64,000 nucleotides of DNA from Mesorhizobium sp. NZP2077 (GCF_013170805.1 NZ_CP051293.1:4904001-4968000), one strand, 5' to 3'. Positions 55,537-64,000 are shown, counted from the stretch's first letter. Program-made: numbers and translations. The notes: generated by a model from the sequence alone, not told the origin.

Positions 55537-56866
55537 GGGTCATGCCTTCGATCAGGAGCGTCGGTGCGGCGGTGCCGAAATTGCGGTCGAGGTCGTTGGC
55601 CGGCACCATGTTGAGGAACATCGTCTTCAGGTTCGAGGCGATGGTGACTTCTGCGACCGGATAGGCAAGCTCGCCATTCTCGATCCAGAAGCCGGAGGCG
55701 CCGCGGCTGTATTCGCCGGTCAACATGTCGACGCCCTGACCGAACACTTCGGTGACGTAGAAGCCGGTCTTGAGCGACTTGATCAGGTCCTCCGGCGAGC
55801 GGTCGCCCGGCTCGATGGCGAGATTGGTGGAGGACGGCGAAACGGAGGAGCCGCTGCGCGATCCGCGCCCATTGGTGATCAATCCCAGCTCCCTTGCGGC
55901 CGAGGTCGACAGGAACCAATGGTTGAGCACACCCTTTTCGACCATCAGAAGCTTCTCGCCCTCGATGCCCTCGCCGTCGAACGGGCGCGTGGCCTGGCCA
56001 CGCGGCCTGAGCGGTTCGTCGGTGACCGTGATCGCGGATGCAGCCACCTGCTTGCCCATCATGTCGCGCAGAAACGAGGTCTTGCGCGCGACGGACGCGC
56101 CATTGATGGCGCCGGCAATATGGCCGGCGATGCCGCGCGCCACGCGCGGATCGAAGACCACGTCGATCGGCCCGGTCGCCGCCTTGCGCGCGCCGATGCG
56201 GCGCACCGCGCGTTCGCCGGCCTTGCGGCCGATATCCTGCGGCGCATCGAGATCGACAAAGTGCCGGCGAGAGGAGAATTCATAGTCCCGCTCCATGCCG
56301 GTACCCTCGCCGGCGATGACGCTGGCGGAACGCGAAAAACCCGAACCGACATAATGGCCGAGGAAGCCGTGCGAGGTGGCCAGCACCATCCCGCCCAGCC
56401 CGGCACTGGCGCCGCTGCCGGCCGAATTGGTTACGCCCTTGACGGCAAGTGCCGCCGCTTCCGCCGCAAGGGCTGCTTCCTTCAACTGGTCGGCCGACAC
56501 TCCGGTGCCATCGAACAGGTCGAGATCGCGCGTTTGCCTTGCCAGCAGCGCTGGATCGGCCAGACCCTGATAGGGATCCTCAGGCGAGACTTTCGCCATG
56601 GCAACGGCGCGCTCGGCGAGCATCGCCGGGTCGGACGCAGCGGTGGCTGAGACGCTCGCCACCTTCTGGCCGACGAAGACGCGCAGCGAAACGTCCTCGG
56701 CCTCCGACGATTCGGTGGCCTCGACCTTGCCGAGCCGAACCGACACGGTGGTGGAACGGCCGCGCACGGCGACTGCGTCGGCCGCATCTGCGCCGGCCTT
56801 TTTGGCGGCCTCGACCAGCGCCGCGACGCGGTCGGTCAGTTTTGCAGCGTCTGAAGTGTCGGCCAT
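55523..56866 (-). CDS. pmbA: TldD/PmbA family metallopeptidase, PmbA (TldE) type
   Basis: 447 residues, the usual size. PmbA/TldE pairs with TldD to form a heterodimeric zinc protease that in E. coli processes microcin B17 and CcdA. Diagnostic segments include LGGMVLATSHGFLGHYVGSGFSRSAS near 155-180, IDVVFDPRVARGIAGHIAGAINGASVARKTSFL near 230-265 and GASGFWIENGELAYPVAEVTIASNLKTMF near 385-415. PmbA lacks the HExxxH zinc motif of TldD, and none is seen here. It heads the downstream envelope genes. Confidence 0.93.
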   Translation of the reverse strand: MADTSDAAKLTDRVAALVEAAKKAGADAADAVAVRGRSTTVSVRLGKVEATESSEAEDVSLRVFVGQKVASVSATAASDPAMLAERAVAMAKVSPEDPYQGLADPALLARQTRDLDLFDGTGVSADQLKEAALAAEAAALAVKGVTNSAGSGASAGLGGMVLATSHGFLGHYVGSGFSRSASVIAGEGTGMERDYEFSSRRHFVDLDAPQDIGRKAGERAVRRIGARKAATGPIDVVFDPRVARGIAGHIAGAINGASVARKTSFLRDMMGKQVAASAITVTDEPLRPRGQATRPFDGEGIEGEKLLMVEKGVLNHWFLSTSAARELGLITNGRGSRSGSSVSPSSTNLAIEPGDRSPEDLIKSLKTGFYVTEVFGQGVDMLTGEYSRGASGFWIENGELAYPVAEVTIASNLKTMFLNMVPANDLDRNFGTAAPTLLIEGMTLAGA

Positions 56867-57033
56867 GCCTGTAATCCTGCTTGTCGCGGCCAGCTTGCGG
56901 CCGCGCCCACCATCTATTGTTCCGGTCCGGCTTGTGCAATGGCACAGGCTTCAATCAAAATGCATCGCTACACGGTTCCTACCCAGAACCCTGTGACGCA
57001 AAATCAGTCCGCAGCCTGCACGGAGCATCCTCG

Positions 57034-57450
57034 ATGACGCCTTTCCATCTCGCCTTCCCGGTCCGTGATCTCGATGAAACCCGCACTTTCTATGGCGAGG
57101 TGCTGGGCTGCGCGATCGGCCGTTCGTCGGCGACCTGGGTCGATTTCGATCTTTACGGCCACCAGATGTCGGCGCATTTGCGGCCGCAGGCCGCGCAAGC
57201 CGCCAGCGACGGCAAGGTCGACGGCATTCTGGTGCCAATCCCGCATTTCGGCGCCGTGCTGCTGATGGACGACTGGCAGCGCCTGGCGACGCGGCTGGAA
57301 GCGTGCGACGATATCGACTGGCTGGAACGGCCAATGGTGCGCTTCAAGGGCGAGCCGGGCGAACAGGCGACGCTGTTCATCCGCGACCCCTCCGGCAACG
57401 CTTTGGAATTCAAAGGCTTTCGATCGCTGGAGCAGGTTTTCGCGCATTGA
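57034..57450 (+). CDS. VOC family (glyoxalase/dioxygenase-like) protein
   Basis: 138 residues from ATG 57034 (MTPFHLAFPVRDLDETRTFYGEVLGC), GGAG 8 bases upstream; earlier in-frame starts lack a ribosome site. Two beta-alpha-beta-beta-beta modules of the vicinal oxygen chelate fold; the first metal ligand is H5, and the C-terminal FIRDPSGNALEFKGF carries the last ligand, E132. Substrate unknown. Faces pmbA over 167 bases containing a short TGTGC/GCACA palindrome near 56934. Confidence 0.88.
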   Translation: MTPFHLAFPVRDLDETRTFYGEVLGCAIGRSSATWVDFDLYGHQMSAHLRPQAAQAASDGKVDGILVPIPHFGAVLLMDDWQRLATRLEACDDIDWLERPMVRFKGEPGEQATLFIRDPSGNALEFKGFRSLEQVFAH

Positions 57451-57479
57451 GGTGAGAAGGCCGGCCGCAGGCGTGCGGT

Positions 57480-58526
57480 TCAGGTTGCCGCGACCGGTGT
57501 CCAGATGACATCCTCGATCTTCTGGGCGCCGGTCGCCAGCATCACCAGCCGGTCGAAGCCGAGCGCGATGCCGCTGGCCTGCGGCATGATGGCCAGCGCC
57601 GCGAGAAAATCCTCGTCCAGTGGATAGCGTTCGCCATAGACGCGCTCTTTCTCGTCCATCTCGAGGATGAAGCGCCGGCGCTGCTCGGCGGCATCGGTCA
57701 GTTCGCCAAAGCCGTTGGCGAGTTCGACGCCGCAACAATAGAGTTCGAAGCGTTCGGCGACGCGTGGGTCACGCGGGCTCGGCCGGGCGAGTGCGGCCTC
57801 GGCGACCGGATATTCACACAGGATGGTGGCGCGGCCGAAGCCCAGATGGGGCTCGATCTTTTCCACCATCACCCGACTGAACAGGTCGGCCCAGCTGTCG
57901 TCGGTCGCCGTGCGCAGGCCTGCGCGGGTCAAGGCGGCATACAACGCGTCCCGGTCGGTGCCGCCATCGGCGGCGACCGTGGCCAGGAGATCGATGCCGG
58001 AATAGTGGGTGAAGGCATCGGCCACCGTCAGCCGTTCCGGCTCGGCAAATGGATCGCAGTCGCGGCCACGGAAAGAAAAGCGCGTGACCCCTGCCCTTGT
58101 CGCCGCCAGCGCCAGCAGATCGGCGCAATCGCGCATCAGGCTCTCATAGGTCTCCCCCACCCGGTACCATTCGAGCATGGTGAATTCGGGATGGTGCAAG
58201 GGGCCGCGCTCGCGGTTGCGGTAGACCGGCCCGAGGCTGAAAATCCTGACTTCACCGGCAGCGAGCAGCTTCTTGCAGGCGAATTCCGGCGAGGTGTGGA
58301 GATAAAGCGGCGAACGCGCGCCATCCGGCCCGACCGCTTCCGTGACGAAAGCCGCCAGATGCGCCTCATTGCCGGGCGAGACCTGCAGGGCCGCCGTTTC
58401 CACCTCGATGAAATCTTGGGCCACGAACCAGTCACGCAGGGCAGCTGTCAGGCCATTGCGCAGCAGCAGTCGCGGGCGGCGGTCGGCATGGACATGCGGC
58501 GTCCACCAGGGCGAAGCGGCGGTCAT
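57480..58526 (-). CDS. epmA: Elongation factor P lysine aminoacylase EpmA (PoxA/GenX)
   Basis: 348 residues. Class II lysyl-tRNA synthetase-like enzyme, lacking the tRNA anticodon-binding domain, that attaches (beta-)lysine to a lysine of EF-P. The class II motifs appear as [19 protein letters not shown] near 40, [45 protein letters not shown] near 76-120 and [13 protein letters not shown] near the C terminus. It faces efp, its substrate gene. No epmB (lysine 2,3-aminomutase) gene is in the window. Confidence 0.95.
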   Translation of the reverse strand: MTAASPWWTPHVHADRRPRLLLRNGLTAALRDWFVAQDFIEVETAALQVSPGNEAHLAAFVTEAVGPDGARSPLYLHTSPEFACKKLLAAGEVRIFSLGPVYRNRERGPLHHPEFTMLEWYRVGETYESLMRDCADLLALAATRAGVTRFSFRGRDCDPFAEPERLTVADAFTHYSGIDLLATVAADGGTDRDALYAALTRAGLRTATDDSWADLFSRVMVEKIEPHLGFGRATILCEYPVAEAALARPSPRDPRVAERFELYCCGVELANGFGELTDAAEQRRRFILEMDEKERVYGERYPLDEDFLAALAIMPQASGIALGFDRLVMLATGAQKIEDVIWTPVAAT

Positions 58527-58655
58527 CGGCGGATTGAAGGCGTGCTGGCGCGCGCCATGTCAGTTTGCAGTGAGGGCTGGCGGTTCGCGCCAAGATGCGC
58601 TACCAGCGCCGCACAAGCCGGCAAACGCCCGTCAACTCTCGTAGGATTTAAAACC

Positions 58656-59225
58656 GTGGTGAAAGTCATCGCCAGTTCGCTCCGCAAAGGCAATGTCGTC
58701 GACAAGGACGGCAAGCTTTATGTGATCCTCTTTGCCGAAAACATCCACCCAGGCAAGGGCACGCCGGTGACGCAGCTCGACATGCGCCGCATCGGCGACG
58801 GGGTGAAGGTTTCGGAGCGCTACCGCACCACCGAACAGGTTGAGCGCGCCTATGTCGAAGAGCGCGAGCACACCTTCCTTTACGCCGACGGCGAAGGCTA
58901 TCACTTCATGAACCCGGAAACCTACGACCAGGTGGCGGTGACGGAAGCCGTGGTCGGCGACGCAGCCCCCTATCTGCAGGAAGGCATGCCGGTGCAGGTC
59001 TCGCAGTTCAACGGCATCGCGATCGCTCTGGTGCTGCCGCAGCGCGCCACTTTCGAAGTGGTCGAGACCGAGCCGACGACCAAGGGCCAGACGGCATCGT
59101 CCTCCTATAAGCCGGCCGTGCTTTCCAACGGCGTGCGCACCACAGTGCCGCCGCACATCGCGCCCGGTACCCGCGTGGTGGTGATGACGGCCGATGGGGC
59201 TTATGTGGAGCGGGCGAAGGACTGA
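58656..59225 (+). CDS. efp: Translation elongation factor P
   Basis: 189 residues from GTG 58656 ([17 protein letters not shown]). Helps ribosomes pass polyproline stretches. The lysine to be modified is K34 in the loop HPGKGTP, the expected place for EpmA-type lysylation. The C-terminal [42 protein letters not shown] is the typical oligonucleotide-binding domain. Divergent partner of epmA with 129 bases between their starts, which fits the modification pathway. Confidence 0.97.
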   Translation: MVKVIASSLRKGNVVDKDGKLYVILFAENIHPGKGTPVTQLDMRRIGDGVKVSERYRTTEQVERAYVEEREHTFLYADGEGYHFMNPETYDQVAVTEAVVGDAAPYLQEGMPVQVSQFNGIAIALVLPQRATFEVVETEPTTKGQTASSSYKPAVLSNGVRTTVPPHIAPGTRVVVMTADGAYVERAKD

Positions 59226-59283
59226 CGCAGGTCGTCACGAGCATCTCACTCGCCAGCCGACCTCGACCATATAATCAGTCCAG

Positions 59284-60549
59284 CTATGCGATGCGGCGTT
59301 CCAGCCCACTTCGCCCTTCGGCGATGGACGCCACGATGTAAGCGGCGTCCTGGCCGACGCCTGAGAACCGCCCCGAACCCCAGGTCCACAGCCATGGCAG
59401 GCCGAGGAAATAGAGGTTGGGTGCGCGTTTCGAAACGCCGCGCCAATGGTCGGGATAGCCGCTGTCGTCGAGCGCCGGCACATCGAGCCAGCCATAGTCG
59501 GTCGAAAACCCCGTCGCCCAGACCACGGTGCGGATATTTTCCTGTTCGAGGTCAATGGCAAGCGGCGTTTCGTTAGGCGTCCATACCGGCACATATGGCG
59601 CCTCGACCGGCGCGTCGATACCGTGTTCGGCGATCCATTTGTCGATTTCGTTCTTGATCCGAGCCGAGGTCGCGTCGGCATTGTCGAGATTGGCGGCCAG
59701 ATTGTCCTCGAAACCGATTTTGGCCCCACTGATGTCCTTGAGGCGGCCATGGAGCGCCATGCCTTCGGAGGCGAACCGCCTGAGATCGATCTCGCGGCCG
59801 CCATCGCGGCCGGTCATGTAGTGATTGGCCTTGCGCCGCACGCCTTCCCTTTGCGGGTGGTCGTCGACCGTGAGCGCATAATGTCCCATATCCACCAGCC
59901 AGGACGTGACGTCGCGGCCACGGTAGTTGCGCGGCGCACGCGGCGCGCTACCGACCGCTAGATGCACTTTCTTGCCTTCGAGATGCAGATCCTCGGCGAT
60001 CTGGCAGCCGGATTGGCCAGTGCCGATGACCAGCACCGTGCCGTCGCCGGTCTGACGCGCATTGCGGTAGGTGGAGGAATGAAGCTGCAGAATGTCCGCC
60101 GGCAGCTGTCCGCCCGAGCGCGGAATCTTGGGCCTGTGATAGCCGCCGGTGGCGACGATGACGAAATCGGCGGTGCAGGACCCTTCATCGGTCTCGACCG
60201 CATAGGCAGAGCCCTGGCGTTTGACCGAGCGGACGCCACATTGCTCGCGCAACGGCGGATCGAAGCGGGCGCGATAGGCCTGGATATACGCGATGATCTC
60301 GTCGCGCAGCATGAAACCGTCCGGGTCTGTTCCGGCAAATTCTCGGTCATAGGAAAAACCCGGCAGCGTGCATTGCCAGTTGGGCGTCACCAGGCAGAAC
60401 GCGTCCCAACGTTGGTTCAACCAATTGGTCGCAACCCTGTCCTTCTCGAACACGACATGATCGATGCCGCGCTGTTTCAGACACCAGCTTGCCGAAAGCC
60501 CGGCCTGGCTGCCGCCAATCACGACCACGGTATGATGTTCGATCGCCAC
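59284..60549 (-). CDS. nitH: FAD-dependent oxidoreductase of the MSMEG_0569 family (NitH)
   Basis: 421 residues from GTG 60549 (MAIEHHTVVVIGGSQAGLSASW), AAAGGGAC upstream. Flavin-monooxygenase-like: the FAD glycines are GGSQAGLSAS near 11, the NADP-type motif is VLVIGTGQSGCQIAEDL near 162, and ATGF near 355 is the late motif; the family WDAFCLVTPNW segment lies near 48. Last gene of the Nit1C cluster. Its reaction in cyanide or nitrile metabolism is not established. It is convergent with efp over 58 bases. Confidence 0.93.
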   Translation of the reverse strand: MAIEHHTVVVIGGSQAGLSASWCLKQRGIDHVVFEKDRVATNWLNQRWDAFCLVTPNWQCTLPGFSYDREFAGTDPDGFMLRDEIIAYIQAYRARFDPPLREQCGVRSVKRQGSAYAVETDEGSCTADFVIVATGGYHRPKIPRSGGQLPADILQLHSSTYRNARQTGDGTVLVIGTGQSGCQIAEDLHLEGKKVHLAVGSAPRAPRNYRGRDVTSWLVDMGHYALTVDDHPQREGVRRKANHYMTGRDGGREIDLRRFASEGMALHGRLKDISGAKIGFEDNLAANLDNADATSARIKNEIDKWIAEHGIDAPVEAPYVPVWTPNETPLAIDLEQENIRTVVWATGFSTDYGWLDVPALDDSGYPDHWRGVSKRAPNLYFLGLPWLWTWGSGRFSGVGQDAAYIVASIAEGRSGLERRIA

Positions 60550-60571
60550 GCAAGTCCCTTTCCGCTCGTCA

Positions 60572-60847
60572 TCATTCCATCGACAGGATTTCGACCGCGC
60601 CCGATGGCTGAAGCGCGGCCTTTGATTGCAGTGCCTTGAGCTGCGCTGCGGCGCGAGAGCACGGAGCGCCGTAGCGAGCCTCGACGCGACGGCTCGCCGC
60701 CGACAGCGCCGCTTCGCTGACCGCAAGGAAATTTGCCAGTGGATGGACATCGCCGGCGGCGAGATGTTCCCGAACCACGGTGGAGGGCGAGTAACAGAGG
60801 TCCTCGCTGCCGTCCGGCCAGCGTATCCTGAAGCGAACCTCAGGCAT
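60572..60847 (-). CDS. nitG: MSMEG_0570 family nitrogen starvation response protein (NitG)
   Basis: 91 residues from ATG 60847 (MPEVRFRIRWPDGSEDLCYSPST), with AGAGG upstream. Short family named from Mycobacterium MSMEG_0570, always found in Nit1C-type clusters; WPDGS and REHLAAGDVHPLANFLAVSEAALSAASRRVEARYG are its core. It overlaps nitF by 8 bases and precedes nitH by 22. No known enzymatic activity; may be a small partner protein. Confidence 0.9.
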   Translation of the reverse strand: MPEVRFRIRWPDGSEDLCYSPSTVVREHLAAGDVHPLANFLAVSEAALSAASRRVEARYGAPCSRAAAQLKALQSKAALQPSGAVEILSME

Positions 60848-61835
60848 GTTCGGCCTCTTTTGTCGGTGCCGATGGCGCACAGCCGATCAGTGGCTCGGCA
60901 TGGATATCCCGCACGACGGCACGTCCAGAGGATGAGCGGATCGAAACGGCACCGGACCCATCGATGTCGCCGATGACGGCGGCGGCGATGTCACGGGCCG
61001 TGAAAGCCGAGCAGATTTCCGCGGCGGCCGAGGGCTTGGCGGCCAGCAGATAGCCGAAGCTCGGGAAGGTGGTCAGCCAGCGCTCGATATTGGCGCCGGC
61101 CGGCATCGGCAGTGCCTCCAGATCGATGTCGATACCGACGCCTGAACATTCGGCCAGCATTGCCGCGGTGCCGATGATGCCGCCCTGGCTGATGTCCTTG
61201 GCACAGACCGAAAGGCCGCTCTCCGCCAGCATCGGCAACAGGTCGAGATCGGCGCGCAGGCGTTCGGGTGGCGCCGTGCTTGCCGCGTCAAAGAACGGAT
61301 AGGGGTCGTGGTATTTGCCACGCAGGTCGATCGCCGCGACCAGAACATCGCCGGGCGACGCATCGAAACTGGTCAGCAGCGCCCTGGCGTGGCCGAGCAC
61401 GGCGACCGATAGCTGCCTGCCGGCTGCATGCAGGTTCGTGTGGCCGCCGACGATCGGCACGCCATAGGCCGCTGAGGCGGCACGCATTCCGGCCAGCACC
61501 TCCGCCGCTTCGGCGACGCCGGGCGCCCACAATGCGTTGACCACCGCGAGTGGCTTGCCGCCCATGGCGGCGACATCCGACAGGTTGACCATCACCCCCG
61601 ACCAACCGGCGAACCACGGCATCGCCTCAACGAAGCTGGCAATCATCCCTTCGCAGGCGAACAGGCTCCAGCCGTCGCCGCAGGGTATTGCCGCCGTATC
61701 GTCGCCGACGGCAATCGCCGAGGCGCCGCCGATGCCGAGTGCCTCTACGGCATGCGCGATATCGGTCTTGCCGGTCACACCCGGACTTCGCGCCAGCCTC
61801 TCAGCCAACGCGGCGATGTCGTCGCCCGCGCTCAT
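60840..61835 (-). CDS. nitF: Sll0787-type AIR synthase-related protein (NitF)
   Basis: 331 residues from ATG 61835 (MSAGDDIAALAERL), overlapping the nitE stop (ATGA). Belongs to the PurM/ThiL/SelD ATP-grasp-like family: GDDTAAIPCGDGWSLFACEGM near 43-65 is the ATP/Mg region, NLSDVAAMGGKPLAVVNALW near 85 and IVGGHTNLH near 130 complete the motif set. It probably phosphorylates or activates a carboxyl or carbamoyl group in the Nit1C pathway. The substrate is unknown. A longer frame upstream lies in nitE and was rejected. Confidence 0.9.
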   Translation of the reverse strand: MSAGDDIAALAERLARSPGVTGKTDIAHAVEALGIGGASAIAVGDDTAAIPCGDGWSLFACEGMIASFVEAMPWFAGWSGVMVNLSDVAAMGGKPLAVVNALWAPGVAEAAEVLAGMRAASAAYGVPIVGGHTNLHAAGRQLSVAVLGHARALLTSFDASPGDVLVAAIDLRGKYHDPYPFFDAASTAPPERLRADLDLLPMLAESGLSVCAKDISQGGIIGTAAMLAECSGVGIDIDLEALPMPAGANIERWLTTFPSFGYLLAAKPSAAAEICSAFTARDIAAAVIGDIDGSGAVSIRSSSGRAVVRDIHAEPLIGCAPSAPTKEAEHA

Positions 61836-62377
61836 GCGATCTCGGCCGTGCGGGTAACGAAGCCGGTCGCGCCGTCGAGGATCGGCGGATAGAAGGAAAG
61901 ATCGGCTTGCATGTGATGGTGCGGATGACCGTGAAAACTGGTCTCGCCGAGCGATGTCCAGTGCAGCCGCTGGAACAAGAGAACATTGCGGCTCTGCACA
62001 TTGGCCAGGAACCGCGTCGCGCCTTGGGCATGGGCCGAGGAGACAGCGAGGCGGATGAGCGAAGTGCCAAGTCCCGCCTGGCGGCGGTATTCCTTGCATA
62101 CCGCCAGCCGCGACCCCCACCATTCGCCCGGCGCGTCGCCGCTGTGGATGCGCACGGTGCCGACCACCTCGTCGTCCCAGCCGCACTGGTCGGAGAGCGC
62201 GACGATCGTCACCGCCCGGTCGTCGATGGCGTCGCGGTCGTCGCCGTCGAAAATGCCTTGTTCGTCGCAGAACACCGCGCGGCGCAGGCGGGCAGCCCCT
62301 TCGCGCTCCCATGGCCAGATGGCGAACTTCACCCGGTGCTGCGGCGAAATGTAGGGCTGGACTGGTTCGAACATCAT
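61832..62377 (-). CDS. nitE: GNAT family acetyltransferase-like protein of the MSMEG_0567/Sll0786 family (NitE)
   Basis: 181 residues. GCN5-type acyltransferase fold: the acetyl-CoA loop is in LAVCKEYRRQAGLGTSLIRLAVSSAHAQGA near 92-120 with R-R-Q-A-G-L-G as the R/Q-x-x-G-x-G/A motif. It starts [12 protein letters not shown] at 62377, overlapping the radical SAM stop by 4 bases, and ends overlapping nitF. The acyl acceptor is not known. It belongs to the conserved Nit1C series nitC-nitD-nitE-nitF-nitG-nitH. Confidence 0.9.
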   Translation of the reverse strand: MMFEPVQPYISPQHRVKFAIWPWEREGAARLRRAVFCDEQGIFDGDDRDAIDDRAVTIVALSDQCGWDDEVVGTVRIHSGDAPGEWWGSRLAVCKEYRRQAGLGTSLIRLAVSSAHAQGATRFLANVQSRNVLLFQRLHWTSLGETSFHGHPHHHMQADLSFYPPILDGATGFVTRTAEIA

Positions 62378-63492
62378 GGCCTCAGCTCCTCATAGGCGGA
62401 CAGGGCCGAACAGGCGCCGCAACGGCCGCAGCCGGCCTTGATGGTGTCGCGCGTCATGCCGGCGGCGGCCAGCATCGCGCCGAGCGGCTTCAGCACGCCG
62501 TGCATGAAGTCGGACGATGGTGCCTTGTGATCCTCGAGCGGGGTGCCGGAAATGGGCACGAAGGGCACGACGAATGGATAGACGCCGAGCGCAATCAAGC
62601 TCTCGCACATCGACAGAATGGCTTCACGGGTGTCGCCGAGGCCGGCCAGGATGTAGGTCGACACCTGGCCGCGGCCAAACACCGGCACCGCCGCGGCGAA
62701 CGCCTCCATGTAGCGCGCCACCGGCACTTCCGCCTTGCCGGGCATGATGCGAGCACGGACGTCTGGCGTCACCGCTTCGAGATGCATGCCGAGCGCGTCG
62801 ATGCCGGCCTCGCGCATGCGGGTGAACCAGGCGTCGTTATCCGGCGGCTCGCATTGCCCCTGGAGCGGCAGGTCGACGGCCGCCTTGATGGCGCGTGCGC
62901 TGTCGGTGAGCACGGCAGCACCGCGATCCGTCTTGTTCGGGGTGCCGGTGGTCATCACCATGTGCTTGACGCCATCGAGGTCGACCGCGGCCCCGGCGAC
63001 TTCGGCAAGCTGCGCCGGGCTTTTGTGGGCGATGGTGCGGCCGGCGGCGAGCGACTGGCCGATGGCGCAGAACTGACAGGTCTTCTTGCGGCTTTCATAA
63101 CGGATGCAGGTTTGCAGAACCGTGGTCGCCAGCACGTCCTTGCCGTGCAGGACGGCGATCTGCGAATAGGGAATGCCGTCGGCGGTCGACAGCGCATAGA
63201 AGCGCGGCTGACCGGGGAAGCGGACCTTGCCGACGGCAAGACCGTCGCGCTCGATGACACTCTCGCCGCCGGCGTTGGGCTTCAGCGCCGTATAGGGAGA
63301 ACTGAAGGCCGCCGCCGTGTGCACCGGCGCCATGATCGGCCGGCCATTGACGAGCAGTGCCTTGTGGTCGGACGGACCGGCGCCGCCCCGGCGGCTCGGC
63401 GCGCCGGCGCTGGGATCAACCAGCCTTAGCCCGAAGGACTGGATCTCGTTGATCAGCATCTCCGGGCTCATCGCCGCTGTCTCGATCTTCAT
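62374..63492 (-). CDS. nitD: MSMEG_0568 family radical SAM protein (NitD)
   Basis: 372 residues. Radical SAM enzyme of the Nit1C cluster, related in sequence to biotin synthase-type proteins. The likely [4Fe-4S] cysteines are C129, C139 and C142 ([14 protein letters not shown]), a C-x9-C-x2-C spacing rather than C-x3-C-x2-C. A second cysteine set, C355-x2-C358-x2-C361 (CGRCGAC), lies near the C terminus and could hold another cluster. [16 protein letters not shown] near 275 fits the SAM-binding barrel. AAAGGAG ribosome site; start ATG 63492. Confidence 0.93.
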   Translation of the reverse strand: MKIETAAMSPEMLINEIQSFGLRLVDPSAGAPSRRGGAGPSDHKALLVNGRPIMAPVHTAAAFSSPYTALKPNAGGESVIERDGLAVGKVRFPGQPRFYALSTADGIPYSQIAVLHGKDVLATTVLQTCIRYESRKKTCQFCAIGQSLAAGRTIAHKSPAQLAEVAGAAVDLDGVKHMVMTTGTPNKTDRGAAVLTDSARAIKAAVDLPLQGQCEPPDNDAWFTRMREAGIDALGMHLEAVTPDVRARIMPGKAEVPVARYMEAFAAAVPVFGRGQVSTYILAGLGDTREAILSMCESLIALGVYPFVVPFVPISGTPLEDHKAPSSDFMHGVLKPLGAMLAAAGMTRDTIKAGCGRCGACSALSAYEELRP

Positions 63493-64000
63493 CTCGCAGG
63501 CTCCTTTTGGAAAGAGGCGGCCACCCGGAAGCGACCGGTTTCGGACGGGTGTCGATGGTCAGGCTGAGCAGTTCGGGCCGCGCATAGTGCCCAACCGAAT
63601 CCATCATGCGCTTGCGCTTGGTGACCAGCGCCATGTCCATGTCGGCGATCAGCAGGCCTTCGCCCTCGGTCAAAGGCGGCACGACATGCGCGCCCTCGGG
63701 CGAGATGATGGCCGTGTAACAGCCGCCCGACAGCGCCTTGATCATGGTGCCGTCGGGATTGATGGCGGCCTTCTGGGCATCGGTCAGCCAGCCGGTGGCG
63801 TTGATGACGAAACTCGCCGCTTCGGCAGCATGGTGGCGGATCGCCGCCTCGATCTGATCGGCGAAAATCGGCCCGACCATTGAGCCTGGAAACTGCGCGA
63901 CATGGATTTCCTCGTGCTGGGCCATCAGCGCGAAGCGGGCGAGCGGATTGTAGTGCTCCCAGCAGGCCAGAGCGCCGACCCGGCCAACCCTGGTGTCGAC
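63416..64000 (-). CDS. nitC: Nitrilase of the Nit6803/Nit1 family (NitC), 3' part, cut by right edge
   Basis: C-terminal 194 residues; the N terminus lies outside the window. The catalytic cysteine is the C of [12 protein letters not shown] (residue 13 of the visible part), followed by the [36 protein letters not shown] region. Nitrilases of this group hydrolyse nitriles to acids or amides and are implicated in cyanide assimilation. The visible frame runs to a TGA at 63416, overlapping nitD by 77 bases. The alternative frame would end at the ATGA of nitD (see findings), so a frameshift in or near the C terminus is possible. Confidence 0.9.
   Translation of the reverse strand, partial: VDTRVGRVGALACWEHYNPLARFALMAQHEEIHVAQFPGSMVGPIFADQIEAAIRHHAAEAASFVINATGWLTDAQKAAINPDGTMIKALSGGCYTAIISPEGAHVVPPLTEGEGLLIADMDMALVTKRKRMMDSVGHYARPELLSLTIDTRPKPVASGWPPLSKRSLRDEDRDSGDEPGDADQRDPVLRAKAG

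Noticed and set aside
56881..57033. Upstream extension of the VOC-family gene
   Set aside because: Only ATG 57034 has a ribosome site and places the first metal histidine at the normal position.

Overview
The window looks like chromosomal DNA from an alphaproteobacterium of the order Hyphomicrobiales (Rhizobiales), most likely Mesorhizobium or a close relative. The basis is gene content (ndvB/ndvA cyclic beta-1,2-glucan genes, a rhizobial hut locus, DUF2093, DUF4170 and DUF1905 proteins, 189-residue EF-P), high G+C coding DNA and tight operons with many 4-base ATGA overlaps. I see no rRNA, tRNA, CRISPR array, insertion sequence, phage or integrase; the region reads as ordinary core and metabolic chromosome cut at both ends.

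Layout. 1-9.8 kb: 5' part of ndvA (cut by the left edge) and complete ndvB, both on the minus strand. 10.1-18.6 kb: a full histidine-utilisation locus; hutI-hutH-hutG-(small secreted protein)-hutU-hutD run leftward and hutF-hutC rightward from a shared control region with a perfect 14-bp palindrome. 18.6-22.3 kb: a RidA protein, a zinc-type ABC transporter (ATPase-permease-binding protein) behind a candidate Zur site and ended by a good terminator, then a rhodanese/phosphatase-like small protein. 22.3-29 kb: aromatic amino-acid breakdown (Lrp-type regulator facing hppD; hmgA-MBL hydrolase-fahA facing a MarR regulator), an orphan Phd-type antitoxin and a DinB protein. 29-31.3 kb: tdh and kbl for threonine breakdown. 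31.6-35.4 kb: a GGDEF-EAL protein, a polysaccharide deacetylase, and a MarR regulator facing a small membrane protein.

35.6-43.7 kb looks like a methylated-amine locus: a flavin/Fe-S demethylase-type oxidoreductase, an MttB-family methyltransferase, a Tat-exported peptide-type binding protein without its transporter and a GcvA-like LysR regulator, with queF and two tandem secreted paralogues between them. 43.8-51.3 kb: small oxygenase, GlxA-type regulator, mutL, DUF1905, EamA exporter with a LysR regulator, DUF2093. 51.3-56.9 kb: envelope operon pmbA-cysQ-DUF4170-acyltransferase-waaA-lpxK. 57-59.2 kb: glyoxalase-like protein, then epmA facing efp. 59.3-64 kb: nitC(partial)-nitD-nitE-nitF-nitG-nitH, the Nit1C cluster linked in other bacteria to cyanide assimilation; its nitrilase runs off the right edge.

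The least understood parts are the Nit1C cluster (a radical SAM protein with unusual cysteine spacing and a possible frameshift at the nitrilase end), the small secreted protein inside hut, the antitoxin without toxin, and several perfect palindromes that look like operators.
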